Positions 16,884-26,426 of a stretch of DNA of 64,000 bases are shown piece by piece. This stretch comes from UBA1219 sp045601425 (lineage in GTDB: Bacteria; Bacteroidota; Bacteroidia; Bacteroidales; P3), in the NCBI GenBank assembly GCA_045601425.1, contig JAZRZP010000043.1, positions 62,001 to 126,000 on the forward strand. The letters are read 5' to 3'. The notes under the pieces were generated by a model. That model worked only from the letters and a program-made list of their open reading frames with translations. It had not been told where the DNA came from and did no database searches. Each line of letters starts with the position of its first letter. Position 1 is the stretch's first letter. The translations under genes and the position numbers were made by a program.

Positions 16884-19199
16884 ATGAAATTAAAGATGAG
16901 AAAAACGGTTAAAGTGCTGCTGACGATTGCGGTTTTGCAGTTTGCAGGCATGCAGGTTTTTGCACAGGGCGGCGGTGTTACCTTTCAGTCAGGTTGCCCT
17001 GGTGTTGCTGTATCGGGAACCATGAACGGATTGGGCGATACTTCCGTGGATTGCGGCAATTGTGTAACATTGAAGGCCTATGCTCAGGCTACTGCTCCTA
17101 CGGCATCGGACTACATCATGACACAGATACCCTTCCATCCGCCGTTCGCATTCAATGCAGGTACTGAGCTTACAGGCTTTACCGACGACTACTACATATC
17201 AATACTGAGTCTTCCATTCAGATTCTGTTTCTACGACAGCATCTACAGGCAGGTCTGCGTTGGCTCGAACGGTATAATCTCGTTCGATGCGGCCAACAGC
17301 GGTCAGTATTGTCCATATAGTTTCTATACGGGTTTGCCGATTCCCAACACGGCTTTTTCGAGTCAGGCCATGAACGCGGTTTATGGAGTTTATGAAGATA
17401 TTTACCCATGGTACAACAGCGACAGCACTAACGGACGCGTGTTTCAGGGGGTTTTGGGAGAATATCCCTGCCGTAAGGCATGCTTCAACTATTTTCATTG
17501 TGCGGCATTCGGCAACTATACGGTGAAGAATACATCTCAGATTGTGTTATACGAAGGAACAAACGTTATCGACATATACATAAGGGAACACTGCTATCCC
17601 GCCAGTGGTGGATATCCGTTGACCAACAACGGAGAAGCCCTTGTGGGCATACAGAACGCCAACGGAACAAAGGGTATGGCTCCGCCAAACCGCAACGGCG
17701 GTCAGTGGTCGACAAGGCAGGAGGCATGGCGATTCACGCCAACCGGAAGTTCCTCATACACCGTAAGATGGTATGAAGGTGCAGGTAGAGTGGGACTGCC
17801 TATTTCAACCCAAGTTATAAACAGCGATACGGCAATCTCCCGTCAGCTGGTGTGCCCCATGGAACCGACATGGTATACTGCCGTTCTGGAATACACTGCC
17901 TGCAACGGTGACCATTTCGAACTCATGGATTCGGTACTCATCGGTGCCGACCCAATCCTGAGAACGAGAGATACCGTATGCACGAATGTACCTTATATGT
18001 TCGGTGGAATACTCAGAGATTCGACCGGAATTTACAGTGATACCATTCGTAAGGTCAATATCCCTGACTGCGACAGCGTTTACAAAGTGCTGGATCTCCG
18101 TTTCGGAACCTATGCCACCGATACGATATACAGTTGCGACCGGTATGTGTGGAGAGACGGCCGGACTTATACCCGCAGCACGGACCTGCCTCGCGATACA
18201 CTTACCAATATACTCGGTTGTGACAGTGTAATAGCACTGCATCTGGTAATGGACTACACCAGCCGTGATACTATCTGGGATACGATCTGCGATGACCAGA
18301 ACTCCTATATGTTCGGAACGGCATACTCTCGTCCCGGAACATATGTAGATACGATGCCCACGGTGATGAATGGCTGCGACAGCATAAAGGTACTGTATCT
18401 TACCGTGATACCGAAACCCAGTGTAGTTCTGAACAATGCCGGTTACGACTGCGACCTGCAGGCTTTCACCCTGATAGCAGAAACGGAGAGGGATTCCTCG
18501 TTTTATTGGTATTCGTCACCTTACGACCTGTCGCTCGAAGGGCAGGAATCTGACAGCGTTATATACATAAGCCCACGTGTAAGTACTACATATTCAGCTG
18601 TTGTGTCAAGCGGAATACCGGGTGTGTCCTGTGCCGATACGGCATCTATATTCGTGCAGTATGTGCCCAAACTCAAGGCTACAATTCAGGCAGATCCTCC
18701 TGTGGTGCACCACGAAAGAGACCAGATAAGACTCACGGACATCACTTTAGGCAATACCTATGACAGAGTATGGACATGCGAAGGCCTTGACAGAAGCGAT
18801 TCCGCACGTGTTACCTACTACAATTTTCCGAAAAATCAGGATTCGGCGTGGGTAAGCCTGAAAGTCAGAAACGAGTACTACTGCTACGACAGCACGACTT
18901 TGGTAATACCAATCGAACGTGAAGAAATCTGGATCCCGAATGCCATTACTCCCGACTTGCCGACAAACAAATGCTTCGAGGTGAAAGGAACAGGAATATT
19001 GGAATATGTTATAACGATTTATGATCGGGAAGGATTGGCGGTATTCACTTCCAACGATATATATGAAAAATGGAACGCAACGAGTCCTGACGGAAGGCCT
19101 TGTGCTACAGGTGTATATACATATGTCTTGAGGTACAAAGGCATTACAGACCCGTCAAAATACAATACCAGAACCGGAAGCCTGCTGATAGTAAGATAG
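16884..19199 (+). CDS. Secreted repeat protein with type B T9SS sorting domain (paralogue of preceding gene)
   Basis: 771 residues. The signal peptide ends near GMQVFAQ. The N-terminal ~290 residues align by eye with those of the preceding gene (RFCFYDSIYRQVCVGSNGIISF, NAVYGVYEDIYPWY, GEALVGIQNANG, EAWRFTPTGS), so the pair arose by duplication. Three GCDS cassettes follow (DTVCTNVPYMFGG, DTIYSCDRYVWRDG, DTIWDTICDDQNSYMFG), then a ~170-residue region also found in the 1-2141 protein (KPSVVLNNAGYDCDLQ against KPRLTLIDSGAFCQGG). The type B sorting domain (IWIPNAITPDLPTNKCFEV, EYVITIYDREGLAVF, YTYVLRYKG, SLLIVR) is at the C-terminus. It therefore mixes the N-domain of one paralogue with the C-terminal part of the other. 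Probable surface or secreted structural protein. Confidence 0.88.
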   Translation: MKLKMRKTVKVLLTIAVLQFAGMQVFAQGGGVTFQSGCPGVAVSGTMNGLGDTSVDCGNCVTLKAYAQATAPTASDYIMTQIPFHPPFAFNAGTELTGFTDDYYISILSLPFRFCFYDSIYRQVCVGSNGIISFDAANSGQYCPYSFYTGLPIPNTAFSSQAMNAVYGVYEDIYPWYNSDSTNGRVFQGVLGEYPCRKACFNYFHCAAFGNYTVKNTSQIVLYEGTNVIDIYIREHCYPASGGYPLTNNGEALVGIQNANGTKGMAPPNRNGGQWSTRQEAWRFTPTGSSSYTVRWYEGAGRVGLPISTQVINSDTAISRQLVCPMEPTWYTAVLEYTACNGDHFELMDSVLIGADPILRTRDTVCTNVPYMFGGILRDSTGIYSDTIRKVNIPDCDSVYKVLDLRFGTYATDTIYSCDRYVWRDGRTYTRSTDLPRDTLTNILGCDSVIALHLVMDYTSRDTIWDTICDDQNSYMFGTAYSRPGTYVDTMPTVMNGCDSIKVLYLTVIPKPSVVLNNAGYDCDLQAFTLIAETERDSSFYWYSSPYDLSLEGQESDSVIYISPRVSTTYSAVVSSGIPGVSCADTASIFVQYVPKLKATIQADPPVVHHERDQIRLTDITLGNTYDRVWTCEGLDRSDSARVTYYNFPKNQDSAWVSLKVRNEYYCYDSTTLVIPIEREEIWIPNAITPDLPTNKCFEVKGTGILEYVITIYDREGLAVFTSNDIYEKWNATSPDGRPCATGVYTYVLRYKGITDPSKYNTRTGSLLIVR

Positions 19200-19327
19200 C
19201 AAGTTCCAAAAAAAACGAAAATGCAGAGACTTCTTTGATAGCTGTAAAGTTTATTGAAGAAGTCCTTGTAGCTGAAAAGAAACAGTAATAGTAAAAGAGA
19301 TAAAGAATAATAATTAAAACAGAAAAA

Positions 19328-22039
19328 ATGACGAAGTATGTTTACACTTTCGGCGGAAAGAAAGCCGAAGGAACCGCAGAAATGAAAAACCTGTTGGGAG
19401 GTAAAGGTGCAAATCTTGCAGAAATGTGCTTGCTTGGACTCCCTGTACCTGCAGGATTGACTATCACAACAGAATGTTGTACTGATTATTACGCCAATAA
19501 CTGCCAATTGCCGGCATCACTTATGGAAGAAGTATGGAACGGTATGAAAAATATCGAATCCCTGATGGGTATGAAGTATGATGATGCAGAAAATCCACTT
19601 CTGGTTTCATGTCGTTCGGGCGCCCGCAGTTCAATGCCGGGAATGATGGATACCGTTCTCAATATCGGACTCAGTTCCAAAACCCTTCCGGGTTTGATAA
19701 AAAAGACCAACAACCCCCGTTTCGTTTATGATTCTTACCGACGCCTGATAATGATGTATGCCGATGTCGTTATGGAAAAATCGGAAGGCATAGAACCTGC
19801 AGACGGAAAAGGAATACGCAAGCAGCTCGACGATATGCTCGATGAATTCAAGGCACAGCGCGGTTACAAATCGGATACGGAAATTACGGCAGACGAACTT
19901 CTTGCCCTCGCCAATGCGTTCAAGGCAAAGGTAAAAGAAGTCCTTGGTGTTGATTTTCCCGATGACGCAAAGGCTCAACTTGAAGGCGGTATCAAAGCCG
20001 TGTTCAAATCTTGGAACGGCCGTAAGGCAATTTCCTACCGTCGTATCGAAGGTATTCCCGATGACTGGGGGACAGCAGTAAACGTTCAAGCAATGGTATT
20101 CGGCAACATGGGAGACAACTCGGCAACAGGTGTTGCCTTTACACGTAATCCGGCAACAGGCGACAATCAGTTCTACGGAGAATGGCTCATCAATGCACAG
20201 GGTGAGGACGTTGTGGCAGGTATACGTACTCCAAACCCTCTGAACGACGATACAAAAAACGAACAGAACAAACACATGCAGTCGATGCAGGAACTCATGC
20301 CTGCTACATATAAGGAACTCTGCGACATCCGCGAAATTCTGGAAAAGAATTTCCACGATATGCTCGATATCGAGTTCACGATTCAGGACGGAAAACTTTA
20401 CATGCTTCAGTGCCGTGTCGGAAAACGTACGGGCGTGGCTGCTCTCACAATGGCAACCGACATGCTGAAAGAAGGTCTGATTGACGACAAAGAAGTTGTA
20501 TTGAGAATATCACCGGCACAGTTGGATGAACTTCTTCACCCGATATTGGATGCTGCCGACGAAAAGAAACACCCAGTAATAGCCAAGGGCTTGCCGGCAG
20601 GTCCCGGAGGAGCAGTCGGTCTGATAGCTCTTACAAGTGAAAAAGCACGCGAATATCAGAAAGCAGGTATCAAGAATATTCTCGTACGTGAGGAAACCAA
20701 CCCCGAAGACGTAGAGGGTATGCGCGCTGCCGACGGTATCCTTACAGCCCGTGGAGGTATGACATCGCATGCTGCACTGGTTGCACGCGGTTGGGGAAAA
20801 TGTTGTATCGTAGGTTGCGATGCCTTGAAAATTGACTTTGAAAACGGAATCGTAAATATTGCAGGAAAGAAATTCAAAGAAGGCGATACCTTGAGTCTGA
20901 ACGGCACAAAAGGTTGGGTTTACGATGAAACGGTAAAAATGATCAACGCAACAGAAAATCCGTTGTTCAAACAGTTTATGGCAATTGTCGACAAATATCG
21001 CAAAATGGGTGTCCGCACCAACGCAGACAACCCCGAAGATGCGCAGAAAGCCATAGATTTCGGAGCAGAAGGCATAGGTCTTTTCCGTATCGAACACATG
21101 TTCTACGGCAAAAACAGCCAGAAACCTCTGGAAAAACTCCGCAACATGATTCTTTCGAATACCACCGATGAACGTGTTTCTGCACTGAAAGAACTTGAAC
21201 CGTACATAAAAGACGCCGTAAAAGGCACGATGATTGTAATGGACGGCAAACCTGTTACTTTCCGTCTTATGGACCCACCGCTGCACGAATTCGTACCTCA
21301 AGACGAAGCAAAACAGCGCGAAGCAGCAAAGGAAAGAGGTCTTTCTTTCGAAGAAATCAAAAAACGCATAGACGGCTTGCACGAAGTAAACCCGATGATG
21401 GGTCTGCGTGGTGTACGTCTTGGCATCATTTATCCTGAAATCACAGAAACACAGTTCCGTGCGTTGTTCAGCGCAACAGCCGAACTGCTCAAGGAAGGTT
21501 ACCATCCTATGCTGGAAATCATGGTTCCTCTGACAATCAATGCATTGGAATTGAAACATCAGAAATCCATTGCCGACCGTGTGTTCAAGGAAGTATGCAA
21601 CACTTACGGAGTTAAGTATGAATACAAGTTCGGTACCATGATAGAAATACCGAGAGCTGCATTGGTTGCCGACAAGATAGCCGAAGTTGCAGAGTTCTTC
21701 TCGTTCGGTACCAACGACCTGACCCAGATGACATTCGGATTCTCGCGCGACGATGTGAATGCCATCGTTCACAAATACGTGGAAGACAAAATCATCTCGG
21801 CAGACCCGTTCAACACATTCGATCAGGAATGTGTGGGCGAGTTGGTAAAGATAGGCGTTGAACGCGGACGCGGACAAAGAGCCAACCTCAAGTGCGGCGT
21901 TTGCGGAGAACATGGCGGAGACCCGACTTCTGCAGAATTCTTCTACAAGACCGGTCTGAATTATGTTTCATGTTCACCGTTCCGTGTACCAGTTGCACGT
22001 TTGGCAGCAGCACAAGCAGCCATTAAGGAAATGAAATAA
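19328..22039 (+). CDS. ppdK: Pyruvate, phosphate dikinase
   Basis: 903 residues, full length. It interconverts pyruvate + ATP + Pi and PEP + AMP + PPi in central carbon metabolism and is common in anaerobes. The N-terminal nucleotide-binding domain starts MKNLLGGKGANLAEM. The mobile phosphohistidine domain carries His481 in ARGGMTSHAALVARGWGK. The C-terminal PEP/pyruvate barrel has the catalytic Cys859 in CGVCGEHGGDP and ends in PVARLAAAQAAIKEM. It follows the T9SS gene after 128 nt of A-rich DNA with no recognisable gene or strong promoter, and has a good terminator downstream. The 467-codon open frame on the opposite strand (20510-21913) is a composition shadow. Confidence 0.98.
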   Translation: MTKYVYTFGGKKAEGTAEMKNLLGGKGANLAEMCLLGLPVPAGLTITTECCTDYYANNCQLPASLMEEVWNGMKNIESLMGMKYDDAENPLLVSCRSGARSSMPGMMDTVLNIGLSSKTLPGLIKKTNNPRFVYDSYRRLIMMYADVVMEKSEGIEPADGKGIRKQLDDMLDEFKAQRGYKSDTEITADELLALANAFKAKVKEVLGVDFPDDAKAQLEGGIKAVFKSWNGRKAISYRRIEGIPDDWGTAVNVQAMVFGNMGDNSATGVAFTRNPATGDNQFYGEWLINAQGEDVVAGIRTPNPLNDDTKNEQNKHMQSMQELMPATYKELCDIREILEKNFHDMLDIEFTIQDGKLYMLQCRVGKRTGVAALTMATDMLKEGLIDDKEVVLRISPAQLDELLHPILDAADEKKHPVIAKGLPAGPGGAVGLIALTSEKAREYQKAGIKNILVREETNPEDVEGMRAADGILTARGGMTSHAALVARGWGKCCIVGCDALKIDFENGIVNIAGKKFKEGDTLSLNGTKGWVYDETVKMINATENPLFKQFMAIVDKYRKMGVRTNADNPEDAQKAIDFGAEGIGLFRIEHMFYGKNSQKPLEKLRNMILSNTTDERVSALKELEPYIKDAVKGTMIVMDGKPVTFRLMDPPLHEFVPQDEAKQREAAKERGLSFEEIKKRIDGLHEVNPMMGLRGVRLGIIYPEITETQFRALFSATAELLKEGYHPMLEIMVPLTINALELKHQKSIADRVFKEVCNTYGVKYEYKFGTMIEIPRAALVADKIAEVAEFFSFGTNDLTQMTFGFSRDDVNAIVHKYVEDKIISADPFNTFDQECVGELVKIGVERGRGQRANLKCGVCGEHGGDPTSAEFFYKTGLNYVSCSPFRVPVARLAAAQAAIKEMK

Positions 22040-22056
22040 GATTCATTGAATATTTC

Positions 22057-22084
22057 AAAAGAGGTGCTTCATGGCACCTCTTTT
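22057..22084 (+). terminator. ppdK terminator
   Basis: The stem AAAAGAGGTGC / GCACCTCTTTT is perfect (11 bp), with a 6-nt loop and a following T-rich tract. It lies only 18 nt before the next ATG. Confidence 0.92.
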
Positions 22085-22101
22085 ATTTTTTTGTTGCAAA
22101 G

Positions 22102-22611
22102 ATGAAAAAGATTCTTTTGGCATTGGCATTAGTTCTGGTTTTTGCTTCGGTCAACCGGAGCTTTGCGCAAAGTGAAAAATTCGAAATCGGAGGAAATTTC
22201 GGTTTCAATGTGCAGAACAGGCTCGGAACTCTGGAGTTTTCACCGAAGGTGGGATATCATGTTTTCAAGGATTTTACAGTTTCGGCAGGACTGATAGGAA
22301 TATATTCGTGGAATCGTCGCGAAAGTTTTTCTGCATGGAGCTACGGCGTTGAATTGGGAGCGAGATATGTTCTGCTCAACATTATTTATGTTGAGGCGTT
22401 GTACCAATTCAATCCGTATGTCGTCAAATACAGCGGAATAGAAGAATTCAAGGAACGTGGCGTAGATCAGCGTGCATGGATTGGAGCCGGATACAGACAG
22501 AAAATTACATCGAATACCTATTCGTATATAGGTATTCTGTATGATTTGCTTGCACCGGCCGATGCCGACGACAATCCTCGGATAAGTGTCAGTGTAACAC
22601 ACAGTTTTTAA
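22102..22611 (+). CDS. Small outer-membrane beta-barrel protein
   Basis: 169 residues. The signal peptide is MKKILLALALVLVFASVNRSFAQ. The rest alternates aromatic and polar residues in strands (FEIGGNFGFNVQ, LEFSPKVGYHVFKDFTVSAGLIGIY, YGVELGARYVLL, VEALYQFNPY, AWIGAGYRQKI, TYSYIGILYDLL) and ends in a terminal Phe (ISVSVTHSF), as beta-barrels recognised by the BAM complex usually do. It is too short for a large porin; an 8-stranded barrel is most likely. It starts 18 nt after the ppdK terminator and only 5 nt before tsaB, so it may lead the tsaB-menA-CPBP transcript. Function unknown. Confidence 0.75.
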   Translation: MKKILLALALVLVFASVNRSFAQSEKFEIGGNFGFNVQNRLGTLEFSPKVGYHVFKDFTVSAGLIGIYSWNRRESFSAWSYGVELGARYVLLNIIYVEALYQFNPYVVKYSGIEEFKERGVDQRAWIGAGYRQKITSNTYSYIGILYDLLAPADADDNPRISVSVTHSF

Positions 22612-22616
22612 GGTAT

Positions 22617-23312
22617 ATGGCAAAGGTATTGCTTTTGGAAACGGCCACACCGGTATGTTCGGTGGTATTGACCGATAACGGAAAAAACATCGCTCATCGC
22701 GAGAGTTCGGAACAGAACGCTCATTCGTCGTGCCTTTCGGTATTCATTGATGAAGTGATGAAAGAAGCAGGAGTGGACTTTAGAAGTCTGGATGCGGTCT
22801 GCATAAGCAGCGGACCGGGGTCTTACACCGGTTTGAGGATAGGTACATCGACGGCAAAGGGACTTTGTTATGCACTTGGAAAACCCTTGCTGGCTATTGA
22901 AACCTTGCAGGCCATGGCAAACTGGTTTTTGCAGAAAAATCCTGATTATCAGGGGGTTGTGTGTCCAATGATTGATGCCAGAAGAATGGAGGTCTATACT
23001 GCAATGTTCGACAGCAACGGCAACAGACTGACACCGACTACAGCCGAAATCATTGATGAAAACAGCTTTTCGGATTTTCTGAAGAAGGGTCGCGTTGCAT
23101 TCATCGGAGACGGTGCCGAAAAGACGAAAACACTGCTTTCTGGCAACGGGAATGCTGTTTACGACATACCTTTCGAAATTTCAGCTGAAGGTTTGTCCTT
23201 AGATGCTGAAAAAAAATTACAGTATTCTGAATTTGAGGATGTTGCGTATTTTGAACCGTTTTATTTGAAAGATTTTGTGGCAGCAAAGCCGGTTGTAAAG
23301 GGATTAAGATAA
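22617..23312 (+). CDS. tsaB: tRNA threonylcarbamoyladenosine biosynthesis protein TsaB
   Basis: 231 residues. TsaB is the inactive ASKHA-fold partner that joins TsaD and TsaE to make t6A37 in ANN-decoding tRNAs. It shows the family N-terminus (VLLLETATPVCSVVL) and the conserved block SSGPGSYTGLRIGTSTAKGLCYAL; the length fits. The metal-binding His pair of TsaD is absent, as expected. It is encoded 5 nt after the beta-barrel gene and 13 nt before the prenyltransferase. Its partner tsaD is at 33522-34526. Confidence 0.94.
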   Translation: MAKVLLLETATPVCSVVLTDNGKNIAHRESSEQNAHSSCLSVFIDEVMKEAGVDFRSLDAVCISSGPGSYTGLRIGTSTAKGLCYALGKPLLAIETLQAMANWFLQKNPDYQGVVCPMIDARRMEVYTAMFDSNGNRLTPTTAEIIDENSFSDFLKKGRVAFIGDGAEKTKTLLSGNGNAVYDIPFEISAEGLSLDAEKKLQYSEFEDVAYFEPFYLKDFVAAKPVVKGLR

Positions 23313-23325
23313 TTTTATTTTTATT

Positions 23326-24225
23326 ATGAGAAAACATACATTGAAAGAATGGCTTTTGGCGACGCGCCCATGGTCATTCCCAGCATCTACCATGCCAGTA
23401 ATGGTAGCACTTTCCTATATTTTCGTGAGCAGGTACAGCGACTATTCATCGGTAAATTGGTGGTTGGCTGTTGCTTGTCTGCTTGGAGCACTCATTTTTC
23501 ATTTCGGTGGGAATCTGGTGAGCGACTATTTTGACTATAAGACAGGTGTCGATCGTCAGGACAATACGGGGCAGCGGTTGCTCGTTGATGGAGTTTTTGA
23601 AGCAAAGACAATTCTGGTGTACGGACTCATACTCCTTTGCATAGGATCGGCTTTGGGATTGTTTATTGTTTGGGAATCAAATGTTTATGTATTATATGTC
23701 GGACTTGCAGGTTTGGTGCTCACGTTGTTGTATTCCAAATTCAAGTACAACGCTTTCGGTGATTTGGACGTGTTTCTGATATTTGGAGTGTTGGAAGCAG
23801 TGGGAACGTCGTTCGCGATGATAGGGGTATTCGATGTCAAGATCTTGCTGAACGTGATACCAGTCGGATTTCTGGTGGTGGCGATCCTGCACTCCAACAA
23901 TACCCGCGACATGGAATTTGACGCCCGTGCTAAGGTTCGGACTTTTGCAATGAATATCGGATTCAAGGCTTCGAAATACTATTACCTCGGACTTGTTCTC
24001 TGTGCCTATCTCATGGTAGCGGTGCTGGTGATAGCCGGTATATGCCCGTGGACATCGGTGGCAGTTTTGCTGTCGTTGCCGGTAGCGGTTAAAAATGTGA
24101 AGATGATGCTTTCCAGTAAACGGATTTCCGATATTGCTCCATTGGACGGAATGACAGCTAAACTAGTTCTGGTTTTCTCCCTCTTATTGATAGTTTCCAA
24201 CGTTCTGTCACCTTTTGTGTCATGA
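23326..24225 (+). CDS. menA: UbiA-family prenyltransferase, probable 1,4-dihydroxy-2-naphthoate polyprenyltransferase
   Basis: 299 residues with about eight or nine transmembrane helices. The first Asp-rich motif is GGNLVSDYFDYKTGVD and the second is NNTRDMEFDARAKVRTFA; these bind the Mg-prenyl diphosphate. The N-terminal EWLLATRPWSFPAS matches MenA. MenA attaches a polyprenyl chain to DHNA in menaquinone synthesis at the inner membrane. No other men genes are in the window, so a related UbiA acceptor is possible but less likely. Its stop overlaps the start of the next gene (ATGA), so the two are coupled. Confidence 0.85.
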   Translation: MRKHTLKEWLLATRPWSFPASTMPVMVALSYIFVSRYSDYSSVNWWLAVACLLGALIFHFGGNLVSDYFDYKTGVDRQDNTGQRLLVDGVFEAKTILVYGLILLCIGSALGLFIVWESNVYVLYVGLAGLVLTLLYSKFKYNAFGDLDVFLIFGVLEAVGTSFAMIGVFDVKILLNVIPVGFLVVAILHSNNTRDMEFDARAKVRTFAMNIGFKASKYYYLGLVLCAYLMVAVLVIAGICPWTSVAVLLSLPVAVKNVKMMLSSKRISDIAPLDGMTAKLVLVFSLLLIVSNVLSPFVS

Positions 24226-24839
24226 AAAGACTGGCGGTAGCCGTAGTCGTGGCTTTTTTGCTATGGTTTGTCATGTTTTCGCCCCTGACAGGCGGAACGG
24301 TGAATTTCTGGTTGGCCATGTCTCTGTCGGCAGTCGTACTGCTGGGCATGGCTTTTTTTGCGGATAAAAAGGGTATCGCTGATTCCATGCATTTTTCATG
24401 GAAGGATTTGGCGACAGGTGTGGTTTCGGCAGCTGTATTGTGGGGGATATTCTGGTTGGGAAATTTTCTTTCAACGAAAATGTTCGATTTCGCTTCGGGA
24501 CAGATAGGCAGCGTATATGCGATGAAAGACGGTTGCAGTCAACCACTTATTGCCGTTTTGCTGCTGCTCCTGATAGGACCGGCCGAAGAGGTTTTCTGGC
24601 ACGGTTTCGTGCAAAGGAAACTGTCCGAGAAGTATGGTTCTTTTCTTACGGTCGGAGTTACTGTTTTGATATACAGTGCAGTACATGTTCCGTCGCTGAA
24701 CTTCATGCTTGTAATGGCAGCGTTGGTATGTGGAGCGTTTTGGAGCACAATATATTACTTCAACAGAAATTTGTTTACAGTCATCGTATCGCACTCGCTG
24801 TGGGATTATGCCGTATTTGTGGTGTTCCCGATAGTTTGA
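24222..24839 (+). CDS. CPBP-family intramembrane metalloprotease (Abi/Rce1-like)
   Basis: 205 residues, mostly hydrophobic. The signature motifs are present in order: PAEEVFWHGFVQRKL (EE motif), YSAVHVPSLNF (metal-ligand His) and VIVSHSLWDYAVFVVF (second His motif). The family includes prenyl-protein proteases and bacteriocin-immunity-type proteins in bacteria; substrates are generally unknown. A four-base overlap with the prenyltransferase gene supports co-expression, though a functional link between a UbiA enzyme and a CPBP protease is inference. It is convergent with the dCMP deaminase gene, 5 nt apart. Confidence 0.85.
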   Translation: MKRLAVAVVVAFLLWFVMFSPLTGGTVNFWLAMSLSAVVLLGMAFFADKKGIADSMHFSWKDLATGVVSAAVLWGIFWLGNFLSTKMFDFASGQIGSVYAMKDGCSQPLIAVLLLLLIGPAEEVFWHGFVQRKLSEKYGSFLTVGVTVLIYSAVHVPSLNFMLVMAALVCGAFWSTIYYFNRNLFTVIVSHSLWDYAVFVVFPIV

Positions 24840-24844
24840 ACCAG

Positions 24845-25336
24845 TTACTGGTTTTCGTACTGCTGGACTTCATCGTGGAAAAATTCTAGTTCGACGCCAG
24901 CCTGCCGGAACATTTCTTCGCTTTCGGCACCGGAGTGATATTTGCGTTCGCAAACGACTCGTTTTATTCCGCAGTTGATGATGAGCATGGCGCAGGTACG
25001 GCAAGGTGTCATGCGACAGTAGAGTGTAGAGCCGTCGAGGGCGATGCCCCTTTTTGCGGCCTGACAGATGGCATTCTGCTCGGCATGGACAGTGCGTACA
25101 CAGTGTGTCGTGATTTCTCCGTTTTCATGAATCATTTTGTGAAAAAGGTGTCCGACTTCATCGCAGTGGGGAAGGCCGGCAGGGGATCCGACATATCCGG
25201 TTACCAGAATCTGCTTGTCTTTGACGATGACACAGCCGCTCCGTCCGCGGTCGCAGGTGGCACGTTTGGAAACTGAATTGGCCAGTTCCATGAAATATTC
25301 ATCCCATGAAGGACGCTTGTATGGTTGTTCTTCCAT
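24845..25336 (-). CDS. dCMP deaminase family / ComE-like cytidine-deaminase-fold protein
   Basis: 163 residues. Zinc ligands: His84 in the HAE motif (HAEQNAI, with proton-shuttling Glu86) and Cys112/Cys115 in TPCRTCAM. A second Cys/His-rich insert (CDRGRSGCVIV and PHCDEVGHLFHKM) matches the dCMP-deaminase/ComEB branch. Likely reaction: dCMP to dUMP, feeding thymidylate synthesis. It is the last gene of a five-gene minus-strand operon (OMP, coaD, purE, kinase, deaminase), 20 nt after the P-loop kinase, consistent with nucleotide metabolism. Confidence 0.9.
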   Translation of the reverse strand: MEEQPYKRPSWDEYFMELANSVSKRATCDRGRSGCVIVKDKQILVTGYVGSPAGLPHCDEVGHLFHKMIHENGEITTHCVRTVHAEQNAICQAAKRGIALDGSTLYCRMTPCRTCAMLIINCGIKRVVCERKYHSGAESEEMFRQAGVELEFFHDEVQQYENQ

Positions 25337-25356
25337 AAGGTTGTTTTTTCTTGTTG

Positions 25357-25914
25357 TTACTTGGAAATTTTATGCAATACTTTTTCTACTTCGGAATTGA
25401 GTTCATCAATGGTGCCGTTGTTGTTGAAAACGAAATCGGCCTGTTCGATGCAGGCTTTGAGATTCTGTTTGTTGGGGTCGGTTGAAGTCATCTCCCGCTG
25501 TTCGTTGCTTGCGAAAGTATCGAAAGATACGTTGTCGGTAGAAGAACCGCGTTGGGTGATGCGTTCATAGCGTGTGCGCTGGTCGGCATCGATGGCGAAG
25601 AGATAAAAATCCTCGTTTTTGCGGAGCTGTTCCACTTCTCCGGGAGTTCTTACGCTTTCGATGATGCAGTTCTGTCCGAGTTTTTTTGCTTCAGCGTAAA
25701 GCTGGTCGGTGATATAGGACGGGGAGTTGTTTTTCCGCAAGTCATTGCCAACAAGAGTCATGGAGTCGCGGTTTACCGGCAGTCCACGCTTCACGATTTC
25801 TTTTGTGATGAAGTCTCGTACCGAGAAGTGTACGAAGTTCTTTTCTTTTACAAGATAATCGACGATGGTGCCTTTCCCGGCGCCCAACGTGCCTGTTATT
25901 CCAATGATTACCAT
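25357..25914 (-). CDS. P-loop NTPase, probable nucleotide or dephospho-CoA-like kinase
   Basis: 185 residues. Walker A is GTLGAGKGT (residues 8-16). The rest (VRDFITKEIVKRG, LRKNNSPSYITDQL, NCIIESVRTPGEVEQL, LFAIDADQRTRYERITQRGS, and a lid-like Arg-rich segment) resembles the nucleoside-monophosphate-kinase fold and UPF0200-like kinases. The protein lacks the hallmarks of CoaE proper. One nucleotide separates it from purE, and it precedes the dCMP deaminase, so a (deoxy)nucleotide substrate is the best guess. Confidence 0.75.
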   Translation of the reverse strand: MVIIGITGTLGAGKGTIVDYLVKEKNFVHFSVRDFITKEIVKRGLPVNRDSMTLVGNDLRKNNSPSYITDQLYAEAKKLGQNCIIESVRTPGEVEQLRKNEDFYLFAIDADQRTRYERITQRGSSTDNVSFDTFASNEQREMTSTDPNKQNLKACIEQADFVFNNNGTIDELNSEVEKVLHKISK

Positions 25915-25915
25915 A

Positions 25916-26425
25916 TCAGTTGGTTTTGAAGTTGAATTTTATTTCAGCGAGGTCTTTGTTGGCTTTTACAATCTTGTTTTTAAGGCCTTTTTTGTAGTTT
26001 GCTACTTTTTCTTTCAGCATACTGTCACCTGTGGCCATAATCTGCATCGCAAGTACTGCAGCATTCAGAGCACCGTTGATGGCTACCGTGGCTACGGGAA
26101 TTCCCGGAGGCATCTGCATGATGGCGAAAGTGGCATCCAGACCTTCGAGGACACTGCCTTTGATTGGTACACCGATGACCGGCAGTGTGGTTTCGGCGGC
26201 AATTACACCGGGCAGTGCGGCTGCCATTCCAGCGGCTGCTATGATTACTTCAATGCCGCGGTTTTGAGCATTCCGTGCAAAGTCGGAAACTTCTGCCGGC
26301 GTGCGGTGCGCCGACAATGCGTTCACTTCGAAGGGAATTTCCATTTCGTCGAAAAATTTACATGCGGCTTCCATGACAGGCATGTCGGAAGTGCTTCCCA
26401 TTATTATACTTACTCTTGGTAACAT
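25916..26425 (-). CDS. purE: N5-carboxyaminoimidazole ribonucleotide mutase
   Basis: 169 residues, class I PurE. It has the substrate loop GSTSDMPVM (residues 10-18) and SAHRTP with His40, the conserved catalytic His region. The later block AAAGMAAALPGVIAAETTLPVIGVP and QMPPGIPVATVAINGALNAA are hallmark segments. It converts N5-CAIR to CAIR in purine synthesis. One nucleotide separates it from both coaD and the kinase gene, implying strong translational coupling. Confidence 0.97.
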   Translation of the reverse strand: MLPRVSIIMGSTSDMPVMEAACKFFDEMEIPFEVNALSAHRTPAEVSDFARNAQNRGIEVIIAAAGMAAALPGVIAAETTLPVIGVPIKGSVLEGLDATFAIMQMPPGIPVATVAINGALNAAVLAMQIMATGDSMLKEKVANYKKGLKNKIVKANKDLAEIKFNFKTN

Positions 26426-26426
26426 A

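Noticed and set aside
19200..19327. Short coding-like stretch before ppdK (ending VAEKKQ)
   Set aside because: No start codon after the end of the preceding gene and no family recognised; probably chance in A-rich DNA.
20510..21913. 467-codon open frame opposite ppdK
   Set aside because: Antisense to a fully conserved enzyme; Phe/Cys-rich shadow composition with no recognisable domain.
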